The notes under the pieces are model-generated. The model searched no databases. It was not told the DNA's origin and saw only the letters and a program-made list of their open reading frames with translations. Below, piece after piece: positions 14,701-24,442 of a stretch of 64,000 nt of DNA. Made by a program: the position numbers and the translations under genes. The first letter of the stretch is position 1; the number at the start of each line of letters is the position of its first letter. Source of the stretch: Rhopalosiphum padi. Lineage: Eukaryota > Arthropoda > Insecta > Hemiptera > Aphididae. The stretch is taken from NCBI RefSeq assembly GCF_020882245.1, contig NC_083599.1, positions 6,882,001 to 6,946,000 on the forward strand, in the 5' to 3' direction.

Positions 14701-17700
14701 AAGTTATACATATACACACATAATAATATAATTTATAATGTAGGTTAAAATCAAAAAAATGATATTTACAATTTATTAGATTGTAGTATAAATATATTTT
14801 AATTTTAATAATAAATTAATAAATCTTATTTTTCAATAATCACTTTAAAAATTGTAACTTAAAAGACTATTTTAACTAAAAACGACTAGGCATAGTTTTT
14901 AGGGTAAATAAGTCGTGATGGAAAATTAAAATTAAAAAAATGGAGTCAAATCACCTTTTCTCCCGTATTATTTCCAAATTTCGACTTGTGGTTCGAAGAA
15001 TAAAAATAAATAAATAAATATATTTAAAACCAAATCATTTTTGAAAATAAATATTTGGTTATTTACTTATTTTAAAGTTTCATAATTCTTAATGAAACAA
15101 TAGTTACAAATTTCAATATGTTTTACATATAATTAGCCAAATAAAATTAAAATATAAGTAGAATACATTTAACTATTGCTATTATCATTTTTAATGTTTT
15201 TGTTTATTTTATTTTGTTATAGTTTAAAACCAATTGACCAAAGAACTCATTTTCGAACAACTAATTTCAAAACATATTGTAGAGTCATATAATTGTAATA
15301 AACTAAATTTCAAAAGCAAACATTCTTTATAAAAAAAAAAAAAACAATATATATATCATGTAATATTGAAATAATTTTATAATATGTAGTGATATGTTAA
15401 TAGCAACTAATATCAATGTTTTTATATAATATGTAAAATCGCAAATATAGTTTTCCTAATTGTAGTAAAATAATATTTGATTATATTGTGTATGGTGCCA
15501 AAATTTCTGGTATAATTAGACACGTGTAGTATTTAGTCCCTATAAATGCACACATCAATGTCATAAAATGATTGTTTCGGGCACAAGTTCAATGGATTCG
15601 AATGACGTCCTTATAATATTTCCTGAGTTTTACGGTTCACTATAATTATTATTCTACAGTGAGAGTTATGTATCAAAAACATTCCTTGCTATACGATATA
15701 ATAATATTATTATACTATTTTATACTCGTACATGCAAAAATGATGTCACATACCAGAGTGGTTTAAATATTACCACAGTCCTATATCATACAGTTAAAGA
15801 AATTAAAAACTTAGAATTCCGATATACCTACCATTCGTTCGGTGTACGAGTCTAAAGGCGAAGTGGTTATCGGCTGTTGACTTTTTGTGAAATTCGGAAA
15901 TTCTGACCACCGATACAAATCGACAGAAAGGTCTGTTGATCTTATAGCACCGGTCACAATGTCCATGATCACGTCTTGCAGTTGTACTTCATCCATTGTT
16001 TTACTTTTAATGTATCCAACCTGGGCCAACATAACTTTTATCTGAAATTTAAAACCATAACTTTTGTAATGGTCACACTAGGCATTTCATTATTTTATGA
16101 ACTAAAATTGGGTGCTAGATAATATTTTTAATTAGTCTGATTCAGTGGTCCCCAACCTCATAGTATGCTCCCTTTGTAAGTTTTCAAAAATCTCGCGCCA
16201 AAATTATCACTTTTTTTATATTCATTTTTCATTTATTTCCTACATCATAAAATACAATTGTATTTCGTAATGACTGCTTATGCATCTCCAGCTATGTTTA
16301 CATGCATCCCAAGTTGGGATACACTGATCTAATTGAGTAAAATGAGAAGTATATTTCTGAAATTTAATTGCTAAAAATTAAATTTGAATCATTTCTTTGA
16401 AATTCAAATGGCTATAATTATTAAACGGGCATACAACTGTAAATATCAAACTTTTTTGAAAAAAATATCTAAAAATAACAAAACTTACGTTATTATAAAA
16501 AATGAAATAATTTTTAACTTTTTTATTTATTAAGTCGTAATAAATAAAATACTTTAAAATTTACCATTATAACTATCGATGGATTTGTATTATACGATTG
16601 AAATATATGTCATGTTTAATTCATTAACATAAAATGTCTATCATAAAGTTTAATAGAAAGTAGAAACATTCGCTTTAATCGAGAAATTCACAGTAATAGG
16701 TACTTACATAAAGTTGATACAAATTATTAACAAGTACCTTAAACTAACGTTAAGTTATTGAAATATTGAGAAAGTTTAAAGCAATATAATATAATACACA
16801 ATAGGTACGATATATTATAAAATATTATATGAATACAAAAACTTCAGTGAATATAATTATAGAAATAAGAATATCAGTTGAACATTAAAAGATTGTAACA
16901 TATTCAATATTTTTTTTTTAATGAAATCAAAGTGAATCAAAGGGTAGTGATTTTTTTAAAGTGCCTTCTTGTAAATACTGAAATTCTGGAATTAATCCAA
17001 AACCACATTACAAGCGCTTAACTAGGATGATTTTGGGGAGAGAGATTAAGCTTAAACCACATAATAATATGTAAGCCGTATAGTAAACTTTAAAAAAATA
17101 CAATGCGTATTTAATTCCGTCGATGTTTTCGTAAAACATTGAGAATCGTACACGAGCACTTAAAAGTCTAATATAAAGATGAACGCCGTAAAAATACTTT
17201 TGGCCATCCGTCGAATTTGATTTGTCCTCTCTTCTTAGCAGTGTCACACGAAATGTTCAACCGAGCTTGTAACTTATTCACGTTCACTCGGTAATGAGAG
17301 ACATCCACTTTGTCGCCCTTCTGTCGCATTGCCTTCAACTGCATCGCCGGTGTAGCGTCACAGTCACAAGTAATCGTCTACACAAAAAAAATTGCAGTTA
17401 TAATAATAAATCAGTTTGGGTTTTTTTTTTTTTAATTTATTTAATACTTGAAATTAGCCACCAGTTTCTAAAGCAAAACAGCAACCACTTTTATTTCCGT
17501 ACAAATTAAAAATAATATAGTTATTGGTTACTAATAACTAATAGTATGTTGCCTACCTTATATTGTTAAACTAGTACTTAACACTAAAACCTATTCCTAA
17601 TTATGTTGATAAAATGTTATATATTATGATATGTATTTTATTTTTATTATTATTTAATTATTTATATAGCGAAAACTAAAATTAACATAACTCAACAATC

Positions 17701-20700
17701 GTATGTATATTTAATAATTTATGTATATAATATATATATATATATTAGTTTTACTTAATATATTATAATAATAATACTTATATATTTAGAATAAAATTAT
17801 TTTATTTTATTTTTAAATAAATTTATTTTTACACTAGTTCTTTGGAAAGGTGTTTTACTCATCGATAGAGATAAAAAAAAAAGGGAAAAATAAATGGGCA
17901 TCATGTTTACCGTTCTACTATAATACGATAGGTGTTAATTGGGTTAATGTGATGAATGTGTTAAATTTCAATTCAATAATATTATAAAATATACGAAAAA
18001 ACCGATTCTGAGAGGAAACGGCGATTAACCTTTACACTGAGTATATTTTATGTTATGTTTTTTTTTTTAATATTGCTATTAGATAATGTGCAATCTATGT
18101 GTAACATAATAATATTATGTTGAATTCATTTTCACAGAAAACAATGGATTTAAATAATTTGAATATATCTCTGTAAATATAAATTAATATACATAAATGT
18201 TTAATGTATCCACAAATAATGTTTTTCAACTACCTGTTATAACAAATTAATGAATATCGTTATTTATAGTTTAAATATTTAATTTCGTCTAAATTATTAT
18301 AGTAAAATATTTATAAAAACAAAAATTGAAAATTATACTTGTATATTTGTATGTTTTAGTTTCAGTATAAGCCTTAGTTTTATAATTTGTTAACTAAAAA
18401 ACAACAGTAAGATAGCAATTTTATCTACATGTTAACTAAAATGATTATAAAATGATTGTGACCATGTAATTTAAATATTTTCATAGACTTATAAGAAAAA
18501 CTTGTTTAGGATTTTGTCTTAAATTTTCAAAATATTCGATCAAGCGAAAAAATACTATCAACATTTATAGAAATAATAGACTTTTAAAAAATATCTATAG
18601 CTCGAAAAAAATTAAAATACTTTAAAAACTTTATTTTATTTAGAAAATAATCAAATAAACATTTCGTAAACATTTCAAGTATTTACAGTTATTCATTTTT
18701 GAGTTGCACCAAAAAAAAAAAAAAAACAAAATCATTTTGTTTAAAAACAATTTTGAACATTTTTTCCCCCCAGTGTTTTTGAAAAACACAGGTATAATTT
18801 TTAATTTTGACCTCAAAGTACAAATAAAATCCAGTTGGCAATCATAAGTCACCTAACTTGCAAAGCTGAAAATCAAAGAATTAATTACAAATCGTGTGGA
18901 ATATAAACATCAATTTAAAACCAATACATTTATCGCTCAGAACTTAAAAAATGGCAACTAAAAATTGCAACTATATTTTAGTTCAATTACTCTGAAGTTA
19001 TAATTTAATATTTATACATATTATATTATTATAATAATTTATAGCAGTGAAAACGAGGTAAACACTTTCAACAGTTTACTAGTTTAGCGTGTAATAATTG
19101 TAATTGTTCGATATAGCAATACTGATATATATCATATTATACCTTCAAAATGTATGAATAAAATATTTCCCATCAGAAAAAAAACTTAAAATCTTGCTTC
19201 AAATGGTAACCAATAACCAAAACAATAAATCAATGGCATCTGAACAGTAATAACGACTAACGTTACATTAAATCTACGTGGAAACAGTTACCGATCATCA
19301 TCATAACGATATATAACGATAAAAAGACACCAGCTTACTAAAATTTTCTGTTTTTTCTTTATTTTACAGACAATTCCTTCTTTTTTTTTAATAACTAAGT
19401 AAACTTATTTATTTTTTTCAAAGGCTAACACTAATTATCTCGAAAAATCCTCTCCGTGAATACACGGATATCATCATAGTGGGTCCAAGTACGATGGCGA
19501 TGTGAACCTTTATCCGTAACGAGACAGTTGGTATATATTTACCATTTATGTTATTTTTATTACTCCGTATCATACTTATTTTTTTACGACATAACAAACA
19601 ACCGCATGTCCGCATTGAATATAAATGATATTTATACGATATTGGATAAAACCGCAAAGTGACGACGCGTTTGGTCAATATTAACTATTGAGATCTTAAG
19701 ATGATTATATTTTTATTATTAACTGGGTGTTTATCCCGTTTAATTTATTTAAAGTTTATTCGTTGTGGAATCGAAGGATTGACTAAGTAAGTCGAATCTT
19801 GCGGTCCGGTTAAATTAATAAAATTAAATGTCCTGATAGTTGTTCTATGACAATTCCTTCAGTCTTTGACTGCCGTTCAATATTTAAATATAAATTGTAT
19901 TCGAAAATCATACAGATTCATAACCAATAGAAACATTTTTGACAGAAATAACACAATATTATTTGATTATCTACGTTTTTTCATTAGATTAAAACTCGAA
20001 ATGTATATAATAATTTGTATCATTGCATTATATAACTATAGGCTTAGGGTCTTCTAACTGTAAAAACATATAATTATGAGTTAAAAACTACCAAACATTA
20101 TAACAAATTAAAAAAAATATTGACTAAATTATTGATTTTTCTATATTTTTCTAATTATATTGCTTCCTTATCAAATTCAGCCGATTCCTTAATGAAAACA
20201 AAACATAAGTTATAAAAAAATTCTTCAACGGCGATGAGCTTTTATTATTGTACGCGGAAAGGAACTTCAAATATTATAGGCATTTATTTATTTTTAATTA
20301 CATTTTTTTTTTTCAGAATAATTAATGAAAAAGCTCTAAAACGTTAGATATTGCGTAAATATTTTACTAAAACCAAAAATGCCAAAAAACGCGAAATTAT
20401 GCTAATTATAGTTTTGGATTTAGATTTATTATATTACAAATATAATTTTAATTTGATCATAATTGAACTTTATAAAAAAAATCAAATTCTAGAAGCTTAA
20501 ACTTAAAAAAATAATTATCACATTAGTCCACGAGAGATTTTTTCATAGTATTAATTATAATACAAATGCCGATGCCCAACAACGTTCCATAAACTGTTTA
20601 ATATTTTACGCATAATAAAATTAATAATGAGTAATACTTACGATATTTTCATAAACTCCAAGTTCGCAAAAAACGTTGCTGAGTACGGGTGGATGAGTTT

Positions 20701-23700
20701 CTGGTAGAAACCGAACGAATTCGACGCCAACGCCGTGCTGAAACACAATTTTACATTTTAATATTAAAAAGAAATCGTAATTTGTGTAAAATTATAATGT
20801 ATAAAATTATTATTATTATTTTATATATAATGTATTTATTAAAATAAATAACTGTATTACCAACTTCGTTTGGGTCGAACTTAATTTTTGTTTCTATATT
20901 ATAGTTCTGTATAGTTTTTCATTTTGCTTTAGTTAGAATATAATATTATTAAACAACATTTTACGAGAACACATAATTACTAATCTAAAGATTTTCCAAT
21001 ATTATTAATTCTATAGATATATTTTTTATTTAAACATGTTATATTAACTTGAAGATGAATTAATAAAATTCCACTTAACGTTAAGAAAGTTTTTGTCTTA
21101 ATTTGTGATTAATGTGCTTGCATCAAAATTATGTCCAGCAAATATGTTTTAAATAATAAAAATATCTCATAATTATAATTTAATTTATAAGTATTTTATT
21201 TTAAGAAATGCGTTTTTTTTAAATATATATTTAAATAATTGTTTAGGTATGCTATAATATAATAATTATTATTTATTTATTTTAATAAGACGTGCAAAAC
21301 CCAATCTGTAATAACAGATAATATATTTAAATTAAATCTTAAGTATAAGTAATAAATAAAATAAAATATGCTTAGTAAATATATGAAAAAGTTAAAGATA
21401 ACAATAACAGTACGTATCATTTTTAATAATATATAGGTGTAGTTATATAACAGACAATATAATGGTAAGATTATATAACACAATTATGTGTATCAGAACA
21501 CTAAGTAACTTTTAGTTATTATAGTTGATAAATCAGAGAAAAAATTAATGTTATAATTATTTTTGCATAAACAGCTACTAGATAGGAGTGAGTTATTTTA
21601 TAATTTTTTTTTTTTTTTTTGAGGAAAATATTAGTATTACACGGTGGGACTTAGAAAAACGACGAGATCTGATATAATGAAAAGAGACATTAAACTGGAT
21701 ATTATCTAATAAATACAGATAGTTAATGTGACCGTTGATGAGGTTGTATAGAAATTATAAGGCGGAGAAGTTCTGTTGCGAACGAATTAAATCTTAGTTA
21801 CGAGGTTCTTGCGAAGATAAATTTAGCTTAATAGCTACGAATACCTGGAAGCGTTTTTAAACTCATTCAATTGACTCGCATTCTGAATTAGATTAAAAAC
21901 TTCAAGTAATCTAATGGAAGTAATCTATTATAATCTGTAGCCAACGGTTATCATTGAAATAAATAAAAAATATTCAATTTTCATTAGCTAAAACTAAATT
22001 CACGTGTTAACCATACTATATCAACCATTAAAACCTAGAGGTCAAGAGAATAAACAAAAAACATCCTCTGACTCTCATGGAATCTATTGATACGACCTTT
22101 ATTGAAAACGGTTCAATAGCTTATGAGATTAACGGGTCAAAACCACAGAGTGCAAGCTCTCTTCAGCTTTATAATTTTAGTATTTATAATATATATCGAT
22201 ATGTTAAGCGCAAACACCTGCTGTGTATACGTTTTAAAATTATTCGGTAACCACACTTGAAATTTTGTGACAATGTATTGGATATTAAATATTCGTAAAA
22301 AAATATTTTTTTTTATAAGTTAAAGCTCATGTGGACGATATACAATAATATAATAATACAAATATATTTGTGCGTCTTATTAACACGTAAAAGCGCTTTC
22401 AGTTTATCATACCGACTATATTCGTTGCATTGTATAGGCCATTTCAGAATTTGTATGTGTTCCTATAAAGCACGATTGACTTTTTATATCCAATAAATAC
22501 TACCACTATACTACAAAATCATATTCTATATATAAGTGATCTGCATGTGCTAAATTAGGTAAATACATAATAGATATACATATACATGAAGAATATTATC
22601 GTATACATAAATTAATAATATTTATACATCTTTTCTTTAAGTCTGTTCACTCGCGCGTTCCTTATTAGAGGTTTCTTTATACGATGACTAAGAGGTTAAG
22701 CAAGACGACATTGTATCGGTATAATAGTAGTAAATATTATGTTCATAAATAATAAAATATGCATTTAGTTTGAAAAGAAAATAACATTTAGTAATAACTA
22801 TGCTCAATTATAAATGTATTATGTAATATGTTTTCGATTCAAATGATAATGATTTAAATAGTCTTAGATTTTACGTTTAACATTTTTGTTTGTGGGTTAT
22901 TCACAAAATACTTCATGTCATTCTAAGACTTTAAGCTTACAACATAAACGTATTTGTACAAATAATATTAAAACAAAAGAATATTACACATATATATATT
23001 AAAAATAATTATCGTTTAATAAAAATCAATATGATCACAAACTAGGGAAGTGTCAGACTAATGAAATATGATTTGAGATTAGTTCTACGAACGCGTTTTT
23101 TTTTTTTTTTTTTTTTTTTTTTAATGAATCGTTTTAATTTTGTGTTTACCATTTAAAATATTAGTACTGGAAAAGTACACATAATAATACGTAGTTCAGT
23201 ATTCCTGCAGGCACTCAGGAATATTGTATAGTTTTAATTTTTAAACCGAATGCGATTAAAATAATATTTTGAGTATTCTATAACAATATACAGTACAACG
23301 GTTTTCCTTAAGTTGGAAGCAAGCAATATCGAAAAATCATGTTTTAAGACACTGGTTCCCAAACTGGGGGGCGTGCACACGTTGCTGGGGAGGCGCAAGC
23401 AGTTATTACGAAACTGTCCAAAGAAAAGTTTTGTCAGCATTAACATTAATTATTAATTTCATTATGTATTTTTTTATTTACTATTATTAATATTTTATAC
23501 TAATTTATGACTATAATATTTAACCTTAATTGATTGTTACATTTTATTATTTACAATTATTTATATTTTATAACTATTATCATCAATAAAAAAGTAGTAA
23601 TTCCGAATATTGTATAGTTTATTTTTAAAGTACACAAAATATGGTGATCGATTTTTTTCAATTTATAGGAGGGGGCGCGAGATTTTTGAAAATCTACAAA

Positions 23701-24442
23701 GGGGGCATAGAATAGAAGAGGTCGGGAACCACTGTTTTAAGACTAACGCGAATCGAAACACAAGATATCAAAACATAAACATTAATATTACTCTGTTTTT
23801 AAATAAATATTATATATTAGAACTGTGGATATTATGAAAGTTCATAATATTATATTATTCCTTAAATAAGTACTACACTGCATTTTAAATTAAGTCTTAT
23901 GAACTTTGAATATATATATTGTTAAAATGTTGTGCATAACATCGTTTATCTGTGTATAGCGAAAGTTTAATAAGCCAAGGAGGCTAAAAGTATACATGAA
24001 CTACAAACTTTCACGGTTATTATTTTTGAAAAGAAGAAAAAGAAAATAATTAAAAAACATATTGGGCGTACTTTATTCTCGGTACGAAATAATAATACTG
24101 CGCAGGTACAGTACTAATACAAACTCGTGGTGACGTTGTACGATTACTTTCGTATTTTTAAATTGTGAATTTACAATAATTTAAATAACTCAGATTTTCG
24201 TATTTCACTAGTGGAGAAGAAAATCGACAAAAAGTTATAGGTAATACCTAATGACGACAATATTCATACAGTCTTATATAATATTGAATTATTTGAACCC
24301 AAACGTGATATTTATTAAGACCAGTTTTCTTTATAGCGAGGATCGAGTGCCGACAAAAACTTATAATCGGCAAAGCACGAGATACTTACGTGTTGCACAA
24401 TTGAAATCATAAACTCGATGGCTTTCACATTTTCCAAACACA
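3275..24442 (-). CDS. C2CD2/C2CD2L (TMEM24)-like SMP + C2 domain protein, 10 exons, N-terminus missing
   Basis: Ten minus-strand exons (24390-24442, 20642-20737, 17198-17377, 15832-16041, 14426-14519, 14225-14333, 13928-14120, 4364-4463, 3673-3770, 3275-3487) join without a frame break into 448 residues plus a stop. Exons 1-4 (about residues 1-180) resemble the lipid-binding SMP/TULIP domain of C2CD2L, with blocks such as VSHYRVNVNKLQARLNI and LQDVIMDIVTGAIRSTDLSV. Exons 5-8 form one C2 domain (about residues 190-320), with EPYCVIEVDDPFQ, SPQWNENFMF, EILFEVYD and GTLTLEFIFLE. A polar tail of about 125 residues follows. Vertebrate C2CD2L is an ER-anchored protein that moves phosphatidylinositol at ER-plasma membrane contacts; the same role here is inference. 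The membrane anchor and start codon lie in exons not found. Family assignment comes from remembered family sequences, not a search. The gene is very likely real; exon 1 and the last two junctions are the least certain parts. Confidence 0.8.
3673..3770 (-). CDS. C2CD2-like gene, exon 9 (polar tail)
   Basis: A 98-nt exon, phase 1 in and phase 0 out. The acceptor is ACCGTTTGCAG. It encodes GSVNQTRKNAQEENKNK followed by HISYNVNTVFNGKDYL. The required donor is TTA then GTACGG, a weak site. If it is not used, translation continues for four residues (VRRF) to a TAA at 3658-3660, giving an alternative C-terminus. Confidence 0.65.
4364..4463 (-). CDS. C2CD2-like gene, exon 8 (last C2 strand and start of tail)
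   Basis: A 100-nt exon, phase 0 in and phase 1 out, with acceptor TTTGTCTACGGTTTCAG and donor CAAG then GTAAAA. Read in the phase set by exon 7 it gives FIFLEDEEQNAVSKGTTDF, which completes the C2 domain as GTLTLEFIFLE. The longer open frame here is a different frame and is not real. The fit of phase, acceptor and expected strand after a 9.5-kb intron is strong evidence for this exon. Confidence 0.8.
5759..5794. repeat. (TA)18 microsatellite
   Basis: Thirty-six bases of uninterrupted TA lie between AAGCTAGC and GCAGTC. It is likely polymorphic in length. Confidence 0.95.
6127..6152. repeat. A26 homopolymer
   Basis: Twenty-six consecutive A residues. No retroposed sequence is recognisable next to it. 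Confidence 0.9.
6988..7007. repeat. 20-bp perfect palindrome
   Basis: GAGAAGTGCC is followed at once by its exact reverse complement GGCACTTCTC. It lies in a locally GC-richer spot within the large intron. It might be a dimeric protein-binding site or the centre of an old fold-back element; neither is shown. Confidence 0.6.
10562..10666 (+). CDS. Possible 34-residue secreted micropeptide, or signal-peptide exon
   Basis: A short plus-strand frame starts at ATG and ends at TAA within an unusually GC-rich patch of the large intron. Its product begins MSQRAILLSAFLFLSF and continues RIPAAAVHEYYINLLSPG: a charged N-terminus, a hydrophobic core of about 12 residues and an A-A-A site suited to signal peptidase. 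A possible acceptor (TTGTTTTAG) precedes it, and a possible donor (CCGGG then GTAATA) overlaps its end, so it could be one exon of a longer secreted protein. Aphid salivary genes often begin with such an exon, but no downstream partner was found. It may be chance. Confidence 0.25.
   Translation: MSQRAILLSAFLFLSFRIPAAAVHEYYINLLSPG
13244..13610. mobile_element. MITE with about 29-bp terminal inverted repeats (GGTAATTC/AAGCATGC family)
   Basis: The left end ATAGGGTAATTCGTTAAGCA, continuing TGCTCGTCC, pairs with the reverse complement of the right end (ATAAGGCAATTCACCAAGCA, TGCTCAGCC), about 22 of 29 matching. The 367-bp element has no coding capacity. The element at 44.2-44.8 kb shares the same end motif (GTGATTCATCAAGCATGC). 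Confidence 0.6.
13928..14120 (-). CDS. C2CD2-like gene, exon 7 (C2 domain, C-terminal half)
   Basis: A 193-nt exon, phase 2 in and phase 0 out, with acceptor GGTTGTTTTAAG and donor GAA then GTGAGT. It encodes TTEEILFEVYDCNPNGGNQF, MGLAIVSVEELL, a basic and glutamine-rich turn, and SVSGTLTLE. This covers C2 strands 5 to 8. The last strand is finished by exon 8 (FIFLE), 9.5 kb downstream. Confidence 0.9.
14225..14333 (-). CDS. C2CD2-like gene, exon 6 (C2 domain core)
   Basis: A 109-nt exon, phase 1 in and phase 2 out, with acceptor TTGTTTTGCGTAG and donor GTAAATA. It encodes CYEPYCVIEVDDPFQKKQTS and then SPQWNENFMF. EPYCVIEVD and W-N-E are hallmark C2 elements (compare SDPYV.V and NP.WNE). The 104-nt intron after it is in frame for part of its length, so an uninterrupted reading frame misleadingly appears to run through it. 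Confidence 0.9.
14426..14519 (-). CDS. C2CD2-like gene, exon 5 (start of C2 domain)
   Basis: A 94-nt exon, phase 0 in and phase 1 out. The acceptor is TCTTTATAG. The donor is CAAG then GTTAAG, where T at intron position 3 is a slight deviation. It encodes KRLMVKVIKAIGLGLKQG, the typical first strand and loop 1 of a C2 domain (LMVKVIKA.GLG). Confidence 0.85.
14520..15831 (-). other. 1.3-kb intron of the C2CD2-like gene
   Basis: AT-rich intron between exons 4 and 5. No gene, RNA or complete transposon was recognised in it. Confidence 0.7.
15832..16041 (-). CDS. C2CD2-like gene, exon 4 (end of SMP domain and linker)
   Basis: A 210-nt, 70-codon exon, phase 0 to 0, with acceptor AAATTTCAG and donor GTAGGTATA. 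It carries VQLQDVIMDIVTGAIRSTDL, the last helix of the SMP/TULIP domain, and then a hydrophilic linker ending SYTERM. The helix pattern (LQDVI..IV.GAI.S) is the best-preserved SMP segment in the window. Confidence 0.85.
16143..16326. mobile_element. hAT-type MITE (CAGTGGTCCCCAACCT family)
   Basis: The 184-bp element starts CAGTGGTCCCCAACCT and ends AAGTTGGGATACACTG. The flanking 8-mers GTCTGATT (16135-16142) and ATCTAATT (16327-16334) match at six of eight places, like an aged hAT target-site duplication. Its left 60 bp match the reverse complement of the right end of the element at 23.35-23.73 kb, including TTTTCAAAAATCTCGCGCC. It sits in the intron between exons 3 and 4. Confidence 0.75.
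17198..17377 (-). CDS. C2CD2-like gene, exon 3 (SMP domain)
   Basis: A 180-nt, 60-codon exon, phase 0 to 0. The acceptor is TTTTTTTGTGTAG. The donor is AAA then GTATTT, which is usable but not strong; reading past it meets a stop 10 codons later. It encodes a segment ending RGQIKFDGWPK and containing VSHYRVNVNKLQARLNI, matching the consecutive beta-strands of the C2CD2/C2CD2L SMP domain. It is followed directly by exon 4 (IKVMLAQVG), which makes a sensible strand across the junction. Confidence 0.85.
17378..20641 (-). other. 3.3-kb intron of the C2CD2-like gene
   Basis: AT-rich intron without a recognised gene. Around 17995-18060 lies ACCGATTCTGAGAGGAAACG, which resembles a dispersed repeat I associate with aphid genomes; this is recall, not a search. 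A GC-richer patch at 19430-19680 has open frames but no recognisable product. Confidence 0.6.
20642..20737 (-). CDS. C2CD2-like gene, exon 2 (SMP domain)
   Basis: A 96-nt, 32-codon exon, phase 0 at both ends, with acceptor TTGTGTTTCAG and donor GTAAGTATT. It encodes GVGVEFVRFLPETHPPVLSN followed by VFCELGVYENI. The alternating hydrophobic pattern and the P-P-V-L-S-N-V block fit the first strand and turn of the SMP fold in this family. Base composition is clearly richer in G+C than the flanking intron. Confidence 0.8.
23096..23122. repeat. T27 homopolymer
   Basis: Twenty-seven consecutive T residues follow GAACGCG, just upstream of the hAT-type element. On the minus strand this is a poly(A) tract, but no retroposed gene is visible. 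Confidence 0.9.
23350..23734. mobile_element. Non-autonomous hAT element with perfect 8-bp TSD
   Basis: The 385-bp element begins CACTGGTTCCCAAACT and ends GGTCGGGAACCACTG, so the inverted ends share CA(C/G)TGGTTCCC. Both flanks carry the same 8-mer TTTTAAGA (23342-23349 and 23735-23742), the hallmark target-site duplication length of hAT transposases. G-rich subterminal stretches (GGGGGGCG and GGGGGCGCGAG) are typical of this group. No transposase remains, and open frames inside it are not genes. It is a relative of the element at 16.1 kb. Confidence 0.88.
24390..24442 (-). CDS. Candidate exon 1 (partial SMP domain)
   Basis: This 53-nt stretch ends in a strong donor (CAC then GTAAGT) and stays open only in the frame that enters the next exon correctly, giving NVKAIEFMISIVQH. 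VKAI falls where vertebrate relatives have a short helix before the first SMP strand. The acceptor (TGAAG) has a poor pyrimidine tract, and an in-frame TAA lies just upstream, so translation must enter by splicing or start at the internal ATG (24405-24407). The phase needs one base from an upstream exon. It could be a chance match. Confidence 0.45.

Larger units (their letters stand above)
20738..24389 (-). other. 3.7-kb intron of the C2CD2-like gene
   Basis: It holds a hAT-type element and a T27 tract (23096-23122), listed separately. A GC-richer patch at about 21640-21800 could not be identified. Confidence 0.55.

Noticed and set aside
19430..19680. Minus-strand 86-codon frame in a GC-richer patch
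   Set aside because: No recognisable product or splice sites. The phase is irrelevant to the surrounding gene, since exons 2 and 3 join directly.
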